DNA from: Lysobacterales bacterium CG_4_10_14_3_um_filter_64_11
GTDB lineage: Bacteria > Pseudomonadota > Gammaproteobacteria > Xanthomonadales > Xanthomonadaceae
NCBI GenBank assembly: GCA_002782905.1
Contig: PFJA01000072.1
Coordinates: forward strand, 1-10,169
Direction: 5' to 3'
Length of the DNA stretch: 10,169 nt
Shown: positions 1-5,493 of the stretch, in pieces
Numbering within the stretch: position 1 is the stretch's first letter
How the letters are laid out: every line of letters begins with the position of its first letter
Position numbers and translations under genes: made by a program
Notes under the pieces: generated by a model
Database searches by the model: none
The model's input: only the letters and a program-made list of their open reading frames with translations
Told to the model about the DNA's origin: nothing

Positions 1-25
1 GACATGTCGCAATGTGCCGTGGTAG

Positions 26-74
26 CCCGGGTTGAGGCCCAACGGGCCGAAACCCGGGGCACCGCGTAGCGGTG
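26..74. repeat. REP-like intergenic hairpin with an adjacent small hairpin
   Basis: Seen: an 8-bp stem CCCGGGTT (26-33) with AACCCGGG (51-58), a symmetric GA/GA internal loop (34-35 and 49-50), an inner 5-bp stem GGCCC (36-40) with GGGCC (44-48), and a three-base AAC loop. Immediately after it, CACCGC (60-65) and GCGGTG (69-74) form a second hairpin around GTA. No oligo-T follows on the + strand, so it is not a classical terminator. Hairpins of this kind (CCCGGGTT or GGTGGGTT outer arms, GC-rich inner arms) are common as dispersed intergenic repeats in Xanthomonadales and relatives. That this one is multicopy is an inference; only one full copy lies in the window. Confidence 0.6.
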
Positions 75-255
75 GAACCGACATCCACACCTGAATGTTC
101 TTGGCGTTCACCTTTGCGCTTTGCGTCTTTTGCGGATCAAAAGTTCTACGCTCCGCCGGTCGGGTTCATGGTTCGTGTGCAGTTCCAACCACCGGAACAG
201 GCGGCTCGCAATGACGCCGGTTCAGGGCGTCCGCAAAGTGTTGCCGCCGCAGCGC
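75..255. other. Gene-free stretch downstream of rubredoxin
   Basis: I see no supported gene here. Short open frames cross it, but their translations look like nothing recognisable and have no good ribosome binding site. There is a cluster of three TTTGCG motifs (113-118, 120-125, 129-134), and around 211-223 the motif GCTCGCAATGACG, whose complement CGTCATTGCGAGC resembles the start of intergenic repeats found in many bacterial genomes. The region is probably non-coding and repeat-derived. Confidence 0.45.
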
Positions 256-450
256 TCAGTTGAGCGGCACCATGTCGAAGTCATCCTTGGTGACACCGCA
301 ATCGGGGCACACCCAATTGTCGGGCACGTCGTCCCAGCGCGTGCCGGGCGCAATGCCTTCTTCGGGCAGACCGGCTGCCTCGTCGTAGATGAAGCCGCAC
401 ACGACACACATGTACGAACGGTAGACGGCGGTTTGGATTGACGTAGTCAT
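256..450 (-). CDS. Rubredoxin
   Basis: A small iron protein (64 residues) that carries single electrons in the cytoplasm, often to oxygen- or peroxide-reducing enzymes or hydroxylases. The four iron ligands are visible as two Cys-X2-Cys pairs, C15/C18 (CVVCG) and C48/C51 (CPDCG). The usual aromatic and acidic residues lie between them: IYDEAAG, the PGTRW-DDVPDNW segment. Length fits the 50-65-residue family. I chose the ATG at 448-450 (MTTSIQ); a later Met at residue 14 (MCVVCG) would also leave both Cys pairs, and no strong Shine-Dalgarno separates the two. The gene diverges from thiE across a 65-base gap. Rubredoxin beside thiE/hemL is an arrangement I associate with Xanthomonadales and pseudomonads. 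The physiological partner cannot be read from the sequence. Confidence 0.93.
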   Translation of the reverse strand: MTTSIQTAVYRSYMCVVCGFIYDEAAGLPEEGIAPGTRWDDVPDNWVCPDCGVTKDDFDMVPLN

Positions 451-476
451 TTGCGGCTTGCACAAAGGGAGAGCGC

Positions 477-485
477 TAGAATTAT
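477..485 (+). promoter_or_regulatory. Candidate -10 region for thiE operon
   Basis: The sequence TAGAATTAT in the rubredoxin/thiE gap contains TAGAAT (477-482), close to the sigma-70 -10 consensus, and AATTAT (480-485). A TTG-starting -35 (TTGCAC, 458-463) would sit 16 bases from AATTAT, but it matches the consensus only in its first three bases. It is the most promoter-like stretch upstream of the TTG start at 516. Assigned by eye only. Confidence 0.3.
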
Positions 486-503
486 CCCATCCCCACGTGC
501 GAT

Positions 504-509
504 AAGGAA
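504..509 (+). promoter_or_regulatory. Ribosome binding site deciding the TTG start of thiE
   Basis: AAGGAA lies six bases before TTG at 516. No ATG or GTG in this frame has comparable spacing, and the resulting N-terminus (MSDLWPRRGLYLITPE) places the conserved GLYLITP strand where ThiE proteins have it. This supports a TTG start. Confidence 0.6.
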
Positions 510-515
510 CCCGGG

Positions 516-1172
516 TTGAGCGATTTGTGGCCGCGTCGTGGGCTGTACCTGATAACGCCCGAATGCGCCGATGACTGCCAACTGCTGCAATCGGTGCTGC
601 GGCTACTGGCCGTGCGCCCGGCACTGCTGCAGTACCGCTGCAAATCCTTGCCGCACACCCAACGGCGTGCCCAGGCCCTTGCCCTGGCGGGAGCGTGTGC
701 CGATCACGGCGTTGGCCTGATCGTCAACGACGATCTGGAGCTTGCCGTCGAGGTCGGTGCGCTCGGTGTCCATCTGGGCCGTGATGATGCCAGCATCGCG
801 CAGGCGCGTGCGGTGCTCGGCCCCGGCGCCGTGATTGGCGTGTCGTGCTATGACGACATCGTGCTTGCCCAACACGCAATCGCCGCTGGCGCCAGCTACG
901 TCGCGTTTGGCGCCTTTTTTGCGTCGGCGACAAAGCCTCGGGCGCGGCTAGCACCGCTTGCTGTGCTGCACGCAAGTGCCGGCCTTGCCGTGCCGCGAGT
1001 GGCGATTGGTGGCATTAGCGCCGACAATGCGGGGCCGTTGGTGGATGCTGGCGCTGATCTGCTTGCGGTAATCAGCGCCGTATTCGACGCGCCCGACCCG
1101 CTCGCTGTCGCGCGCCACCTGCAATCCTTGTATCAGCCGCTTTCGTCCGAACGCAACCAGGAAACCCCATGA
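516..1172 (+). CDS. thiE: Thiamine phosphate synthase (ThiE)
   Basis: Joins hydroxymethylpyrimidine diphosphate with thiazole phosphate to give thiamine monophosphate in the cytoplasm. The 218-residue length is normal. The TIM-barrel signature segments run in order: GLYLITPE (9-16); LLQYRCK (37-43, the Gln/Arg/Lys pyrophosphate-binding set); VNDDLELA (70-77, Mg-binding Asp); GVHLGRDD (84-91); IGVSCYDD (107-114); FGAFFASATK (131-140, matching the family's FGPxxxTxTK loop); and GGISADNA (165-172, phosphate loop). Translation begins at TTG with a good ribosome binding site. The stop overlaps the hemL start as ATGA (1169-1172), which implies translational coupling and co-transcription. No thiamine riboswitch is apparent in the short upstream gap. 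Identity is secure; the TTG start is likely but not proven. Confidence 0.95.
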   Translation: MSDLWPRRGLYLITPECADDCQLLQSVLRLLAVRPALLQYRCKSLPHTQRRAQALALAGACADHGVGLIVNDDLELAVEVGALGVHLGRDDASIAQARAVLGPGAVIGVSCYDDIVLAQHAIAAGASYVAFGAFFASATKPRARLAPLAVLHASAGLAVPRVAIGGISADNAGPLVDAGADLLAVISAVFDAPDPLAVARHLQSLYQPLSSERNQETP

Positions 1173-2455
1173 ATCACACCATCAGCCACGACCTGTTTAC
1201 CCGCGCCAGCCCACTGCTGCCCGGCGGGGTCAATTCGCCGGTACGCGCCTTCAAGTCGGTAGGTGGCGAACCGTTCTTCGCTGCGCGCGCTACCGGCCCG
1301 TACCTGTTTGATGTCGATGGCAACCGCTACATCGATTACATCGGCTCGTGGGGGCCGATGATCGCCGGTCATGCACATCCTGCGGTGATCGAGGCGGTGA
1401 CGCGCACGGCCGCCGATGGGCTGAGTTTCGGCGTGCCCAATGCACTGGAAGTAACGATGGCGGAGACGATCACGCGGCTGGTGCCGTCGTGCGAAATGGT
1501 ACGCATGGTCAATTCCGGCACCGAGGCCACGTTGTCGGCGATTCGCCTTGCGCGTGGCGCCACCGGACGCAGCCGCTTCGTCAAGTTCGAGGGTTGCTAT
1601 CACGGCCACGGCGACAGTTTTCTGGTCAAGGCCGGCTCCGGCGCGCTCACCCTCGGTGTGCCCGATTCACCCGGTGTACCCAAGGCGCTGGCTGACCTCA
1701 CCATCACTCTGCCGTACAACGATGTCGATGCCGCCAGCACGTTGTTCGCGGCCTGTGGCGACGAGATTGCGGCCGTCATTGTCGAGCCGATTGCCGGCAA
1801 CATGAATTGCGTACTGCCCAACCCAGGGTTTCTCGAACACTTGCGCGCACTGTGCACACGGCATGGCAGCGTGCTGATTTTCGATGAAGTGATGACCGGT
1901 TTCCGGGTTGCCCTGGGCGGTGCGCAGGCGCGATATGGCATCACCCCGGACCTGACCACCTTCGGCAAGATCATCGGCGGAGGCATGCCGGTGGGCGCTT
2001 ACGGCGGCCGCCGCGATTTGATGTCGCAGATCGCGCCGTCGGGGCCGATCTATCAAGCGGGCACGCTGTCCGGCAACCCGGTGGCGATGGCCGCCGGTCT
2101 GGCCACCCTGGAACTGATCCAGGCACCTGGTTTTTACGAATCGCTGGAAGCCAAGACCAACACGCTGTGTGATGGGCTGGAGTCGGCCGCGCACAGCGCC
2201 GGCATTGCGGTCAGCACCAATCGCAGTTGCGCCATGTATGGGCTGTTTTTCAGTGCCGAAAAAGTCACTACCTTCGCGCAGGCAACCGCGTGCGATGTTG
2301 CCGGCTTTCGCCGCTTCTTCCACGCCATGCTCAAGCGTGGCGTGTATTTTGCGCCGTCGGCGTTCGAGGCGGGCTTCATCAGCGCCGCACACAGCGACGC
2401 CGATATCGATGCCACCATCGCGGCAGCGCGCGAAGCGTTTTGCATGGCCGCCTGA
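1169..2455 (+). CDS. hemL: Glutamate-1-semialdehyde 2,1-aminomutase (HemL)
   Basis: PLP enzyme that turns glutamate-1-semialdehyde into 5-aminolevulinate, the last step of the C5 route to tetrapyrroles and heme. The 428-residue length is typical. Landmarks: LLPGGVNSPVRAF near the N-terminus (16-28), NSGTEATLSAIRLAR (115-129, cofactor phosphate binding), CYHGHGD (143-149), FDEVMTGFR (238-246, the Asp that contacts the pyridine nitrogen), and TFGKIIGGGMPVGAYGG (264-280) with K267 as the Schiff-base lysine. GTLSGNP (298-304) distinguishes this aminomutase from ordinary class III aminotransferases. The ATG overlaps the thiE stop, and AGGAA (1159-1163) sits five bases upstream. Coupling of thiE with hemL is a familiar gammaproteobacterial arrangement. 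Confidence 0.97.
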   Translation: MNHTISHDLFTRASPLLPGGVNSPVRAFKSVGGEPFFAARATGPYLFDVDGNRYIDYIGSWGPMIAGHAHPAVIEAVTRTAADGLSFGVPNALEVTMAETITRLVPSCEMVRMVNSGTEATLSAIRLARGATGRSRFVKFEGCYHGHGDSFLVKAGSGALTLGVPDSPGVPKALADLTITLPYNDVDAASTLFAACGDEIAAVIVEPIAGNMNCVLPNPGFLEHLRALCTRHGSVLIFDEVMTGFRVALGGAQARYGITPDLTTFGKIIGGGMPVGAYGGRRDLMSQIAPSGPIYQAGTLSGNPVAMAAGLATLELIQAPGFYESLEAKTNTLCDGLESAAHSAGIAVSTNRSCAMYGLFFSAEKVTTFAQATACDVAGFRRFFHAMLKRGVYFAPSAFEAGFISAAHSDADIDATIAAAREAFCMAA

Positions 2456-2490
2456 TCCAGTTGCGCTCATCTCAAACACAGGAGCACTGC

Positions 2491-3606
2491 ATGCGCTTTC
2501 AAACCTTGGCGGTCCATGCCGGTGGCGAGCCGGACGCTGAAACCGGCGCGGTTGTGCCGCCGATTCACCTGGCCACCACGTACCAACACGCACCCGATGG
2601 TTTTCGCGCCGATGGCTTGCAATACCAGCGCGCCGACAACCCCACCCAGCGCCGCCTGGAAACCGCATTGGCGGCACTGGAAGGCGGTCAGCATGCGCTG
2701 TTCGTCGGCTCCGGCATCGCCGCCGGCAGCGCGCTGTTGCATAGCCTTCCGCGCGGCAGCCGGGTAATCGTGGCACGCGATCTGTACGCTGGCTTTCGCG
2801 CGCTTTTTTCGCAACTAGCCGAACGCTGGGATGTGGTGGTCGAGTGGTGCGACCTCACCGACCTCGACGCGGTCGGCAAGGCGCTGCACCGCCCGGCCGC
2901 CTTGTTGTGGGCCGAAACGCCGTCGAATCCGCTGCTGCGCATCAGCGACATCGCCGCGCTCGCCAAGCTGGCACACGGCGTCGGCGCACGGCTGCTGGTC
3001 GACAACACCTTCGCCACCCCGGCATTGCAACGGCCGCTCGCTCTGGGCGCCGACGTAGTACTGCATTCAACCACCAAATACATGGGCGGCCACAGCGATG
3101 TGATGGGCGGTGCACTGATCTTTGCGGACGATGCGTTGTACGCCGGTGCGCGCCATGCACGCGAGCTGATCGGCCTGAACGCCTCGCCGTTTGCGGCGTG
3201 GATGGTGCTGCGCGGGCTGCGCTCGCTGGCGGCGCGCATGGCGATGCATTGCGCCAATGCGCAGCGTGTCGCCGCCGCCCTGACCGAGCAACCGCGGGTG
3301 GAAGCGGTGCATTTTCCCGGCCTCGCGGCGCACCCCGGCCACGCCATCGCCAAAACGCAAATGCGCGATTTCGGCGCCATGCTCAGCATCCAGGTCAAAG
3401 GGGATCGTGACGACACCCTGCGCGTGGCCGGGCGCCTGCGTTTGTTCATCAACGCCACCTCGCTGGGTGGCTGCGAATCGCTGATCGAGCACCGCGCCTC
3501 GGTCGAGGGTGCGCAGCCCACTTCGCCGCTGAACCTGCTGCGGCTGTCGGTGGGGCTGGAAGATGCCGATGATCTGATCGAAGACCTGCTGCAGGCGCTG
3601 CGCTGA
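2491..3606 (+). CDS. Trans-sulfuration family PLP enzyme (cystathionine gamma-synthase/lyase type)
   Basis: A Cys/Met-metabolism PLP-dependent enzyme, 371 residues, slightly short for a family of about 380-400. Visible motifs: YQRADNPT (45-52, the Tyr-X-Arg that binds cofactor phosphate of the neighbouring subunit); GSGIAAGSALL (73-83); RDLYAGFR (96-103, with the ring-stacking Tyr); AETPSNPLLRISDI (141-154); LLVDNTFATP (168-177, with D171 contacting the pyridine nitrogen); LHSTTKYMGGHSDVMGG (191-207) with K196 as the PLP lysine; and SLGGCESLIEHRAS (324-337). The start is the ATG six bases after AGGAG (2480-2484). A longer frame reaching back into hemL is not credible. It follows hemL by 35 bases and precedes the methyltransferase by 10, so it is probably co-transcribed. 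Motifs do not separate cystathionine gamma-synthase, gamma-lyase or O-acylhomoserine sulfhydrylase, so I give no gene symbol. Confidence 0.88.
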   Translation: MRFQTLAVHAGGEPDAETGAVVPPIHLATTYQHAPDGFRADGLQYQRADNPTQRRLETALAALEGGQHALFVGSGIAAGSALLHSLPRGSRVIVARDLYAGFRALFSQLAERWDVVVEWCDLTDLDAVGKALHRPAALLWAETPSNPLLRISDIAALAKLAHGVGARLLVDNTFATPALQRPLALGADVVLHSTTKYMGGHSDVMGGALIFADDALYAGARHARELIGLNASPFAAWMVLRGLRSLAARMAMHCANAQRVAAALTEQPRVEAVHFPGLAAHPGHAIAKTQMRDFGAMLSIQVKGDRDDTLRVAGRLRLFINATSLGGCESLIEHRASVEGAQPTSPLNLLRLSVGLEDADDLIEDLLQALR

Positions 3607-3616
3607 GGCAACGCTG

Positions 3617-4282
3617 ATGCAACCCGATTACTGGCAAAAACGCTGGGCCGAAGGACGCATTGGCTGGCACCAACCCGAGGTGAATGCGCTGTTGCGCCGG
3701 CACTGGTCGGCGCTGGCACTGCCGGCGGGCTGCCACGTGTTCGTCCCGCTGTGCGGTAAAAGCGCCGACATGGCCTGGCTCGCCGCACAAGGCCACCAGG
3801 TGCTCGGCGTTGAACTCGCGCGCGACGCCTGCGCCGCATTCTTTGCCGAAAATGGGCTGCTGCCCGAAGTGGCTGCACAGCGCAGTTTTCAGCGTTATCG
3901 CAGCGCGCGCATCGAGTTGCTGGCCGGCGACGCCTTCGGCCTGGACGCGCACGACCTCGCGCAATGCTCCGCCGGTTACGACCGCGCCGCCCTGATTGCA
4001 CTGCCGCCGGACATGCGCCAACGTTATGCCGGACAAGTGCTTGGCAAGCTGCCGATCGGCTGCCGCACACTGCTGGTCACCCTGGAATACCCGCAACACG
4101 AAAAGGCCGGGCCACCGTTCAGCGTTGATCAGGCGGAAGTCGAGCGGCTGTTCGCGGCGCACTGGCGGATCGAGCTTCTTGAGCGGCGCAACATCCTCGC
4201 GCAGCAACCCGGCTTCCAGGCCGAGGGGGTGATCCGCCTGCATAGCGCGGCCTACCGGCTCAGCAAGGCGTCTGCCGACTGA
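3617..4282 (+). CDS. tpm: Thiopurine S-methyltransferase family protein
   Basis: A SAM-dependent methyltransferase of the TPMT family, 221 residues, typical of bacterial members (about 215-220). Recognisable segments: YWQKRWAEGRIGWHQPEVN (5-23, the family's N-terminal signature); VFVPLCGKSADMAWLAAQGHQV (41-62, SAM-binding motif I); GVELARDA (64-71, the acidic strand end); LLAGDAF (101-107); and YDRAALIALPPDMRQRY (121-137, the conserved DRAA-ALPP-MR block). Bacterial members such as those of Pseudomonas methylate thiopurines and have been linked to selenium and tellurium methylation; which substrate applies here cannot be told. The ATG is eight bases downstream of GAGG (3605-3608), which overlaps the upstream stop codon. 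The 10-base gap points to the same operon as the sulfur-metabolism gene before it. Confidence 0.93.
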   Translation: MQPDYWQKRWAEGRIGWHQPEVNALLRRHWSALALPAGCHVFVPLCGKSADMAWLAAQGHQVLGVELARDACAAFFAENGLLPEVAAQRSFQRYRSARIELLAGDAFGLDAHDLAQCSAGYDRAALIALPPDMRQRYAGQVLGKLPIGCRTLLVTLEYPQHEKAGPPFSVDQAEVERLFAAHWRIELLERRNILAQQPGFQAEGVIRLHSAAYRLSKASAD

Positions 4283-4362
4283 CGCCCGCAGGTAACCGGT
4301 TTGCTTTCGCCGTCGCCGCCGCAGCCTGCTAGACTTGAGCGGCAAGCCCAGGGAGCTTACCG
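4283..4362 (+). promoter_or_regulatory. Intergenic region with candidate promoter for the GGDEF gene
   Basis: This 80-base gap is the largest between + strand genes since thiE and marks a plausible operon boundary. TAGACT (4330-4335) resembles a sigma-70 -10 element and would give a leader of about 20 bases. No convincing -35 lies at 16-18 bases. GGGAG (4351-4355) is the ribosome binding site, seven bases before ATG 4363. I see no clear terminator for the upstream operon, so read-through is possible. Confidence 0.3.
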
Positions 4363-5403
4363 ATGCACCGCAACGAGCCTGCAACGGCGGCCATCTCAAA
4401 CGACGCAGTTGGCACCGTCGATGCGCTCGAAGCGCCTCGCCTTAATCTGTTGCCGCGCGAGCTGTCCGATGCGGAACTTGAGCTCTTCGTATCGACCGGT
4501 GTGTGCTCGGAAGTCGCAATGGGGGCAACGATCTTCCGACGCGACGAGTTCGGCCGGCACCTGTTCGTGGTTGAATCCGGCGCGGTCAGGCTCGAATTTG
4601 GCGGCGAAATCCACGACAAAACCATCCTGTCACGCGAATTTTTCGGCGAATTGGCGCTGTTCGTCGGCGCCCATGCGCGCATGGCCAACGCGACCGCGCT
4701 TGAACCCTGCCGGCTGCGCGTGATCGGCTCCGACGAGTTCCAAAGCCTGTTGCAGGCGGCGCCGGACATTCTTGCCCGTTTCATGCTGCGTTCGTTCTCG
4801 TACCTCGTGGCGAGCGAGCAGCAGCTGATTCAAAATCTTCGCCGACGCAATGAAGAACTGATGCAGACGCTGGACTCGCTGCACTGTGCGCGCGGCGAAT
4901 TGGGCGCGGCACGGCAATTGTCGTTGAGCGATGAACTGACCGGGCTCGCCAACCGCCGTGGGCTGTATCAGCGGCTCGAAGCGCTGCGTTCGCAACTGCC
5001 GGCGGACACACCGCTCGGCCTGTTGCTGGTCGATGTCGACGATTTCAAACAGATCAACGACGGTAATGGCCATCTTGCCGGCGACCGGGTGTTGCAGGCG
5101 GTCGCCGACGAATTGCGCGCAGCGGCTGGTGCATGCGACATCGCCTGCCGGCTGGGTGGCGACGAGTTCGCGTTGTTGCTCGTGGCACCGGAGCGCGACG
5201 GCCTGGAAACGAAGGCGCAGCAATTGGTGGCGGGCATCCGCAAACTTGCATCGAATGTAGCGGCGAAGATTCCGGCCGTCAGCATCAGTGTCGGTGGTAG
5301 TCGGGCAGCGGCAGCGCAGGAATGGGCGAACCGCTACAGCGACGCCGACACCGCGCTGTATCGCGTCAAGGCCGAAGGCGGCGATGGTTGGTCGATTTGT
5401 TGA
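4363..5403 (+). CDS. Cyclic nucleotide-binding-domain diguanylate cyclase (cNMP_binding-GGDEF)
   Basis: A soluble 346-residue signalling enzyme predicted to make c-di-GMP from two GTP. Residues about 30-145 look like a CRP-type cyclic-nucleotide-binding beta-roll with a phosphate-cassette-like segment FFGELALFVGAHARMA (93-108), including the Glu and Arg used for ligand binding in this fold. Residues about 150-188 form a charged helix, likely a coiled-coil linker. The GGDEF domain begins at SDELTGLANRR (189-199). It has LLVDVDDFKQINDGNGH (221-237) with the metal-binding Asp and the substrate residues, and RLGGDEF (263-269), so the active site looks intact. The inhibitory I-site RxxD is absent: the aligned residues are GACD (256-259), so classical product inhibition is not expected. 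It has no transmembrane segment. The cyclase-like gene starts within 35-86 bases downstream, suggesting a functional or at least transcriptional link. Confidence 0.9.
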   Translation: MHRNEPATAAISNDAVGTVDALEAPRLNLLPRELSDAELELFVSTGVCSEVAMGATIFRRDEFGRHLFVVESGAVRLEFGGEIHDKTILSREFFGELALFVGAHARMANATALEPCRLRVIGSDEFQSLLQAAPDILARFMLRSFSYLVASEQQLIQNLRRRNEELMQTLDSLHCARGELGAARQLSLSDELTGLANRRGLYQRLEALRSQLPADTPLGLLLVDVDDFKQINDGNGHLAGDRVLQAVADELRAAAGACDIACRLGGDEFALLLVAPERDGLETKAQQLVAGIRKLASNVAAKIPAVSISVGGSRAAAAQEWANRYSDADTALYRVKAEGGDGWSIC

Positions 5404-5433
5404 GGGTGTGGCGATTTGCCGTCACACCGGAGC

Positions 5434-5439
5434 TATGAT
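5434..5439 (+). promoter_or_regulatory. Possible -10 element TATGAT upstream of the cyclase-like gene
   Basis: TATGAT matches the sigma-70 -10 consensus at five of six positions. Transcription would then begin at about 5446. No good -35 is visible at normal spacing. The call matters because the alternative TTG start at 5439 of the downstream gene begins inside this hexamer and would be excluded from such a transcript. Confidence 0.3.
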
Positions 5440-5445
5440 TGTGCG

Positions 5446-5493
5446 ATGAAGGCGAATCCCTACTCCCCACCGCCGACGATCGGGTACGCATGA
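5446..5493 (+). other. Short leader ORF overlapping the cyclase-like gene start (speculative)
   Basis: A 15-codon open frame (MKANPYSPPPTIGYA) begins with ATG at 5446. It ends in a TGA that overlaps the in-frame ATG of the cyclase-like gene as ATGA (5490-5493). This could couple translation of the two. Its own ribosome binding site is poor: CGGAG at 5428-5432 is 13 bases away. It may be a chance frame. Confidence 0.2.

Noticed and set aside
253..266. Palindrome CGCTCAGTTGAGCG at the rubredoxin stop as a terminator
   Set aside because: Six-base arms with a two-base loop, overlapping the stop codon and with no following oligo-T on either strand; too weak to call.
72..441. Small + strand frames upstream of and across the rubredoxin gene
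   Set aside because: No ribosome binding site or similarity; one lies opposite the convincing rubredoxin gene.
510..520. CCCGGGTTGAG shared with the hairpin at 26-36 as evidence of a repeat insertion at the thiE start
   Set aside because: Only 11 bases match and the second hairpin arm is missing, so chance in GC-rich sequence is more likely.
2227..2490. N-terminal extension of the trans-sulfuration enzyme back into hemL
   Set aside because: It would overlap hemL by over 200 bases in another frame; the ATG at 2491 has a strong AGGAG and gives the family's normal N-terminus.
2688..4399. Long - strand frames opposite the PLP enzyme and methyltransferase genes
   Set aside because: Their translations are Arg/Ala-rich shadow sequence typical of high-GC antisense frames; the + strand genes carry clear family motifs.
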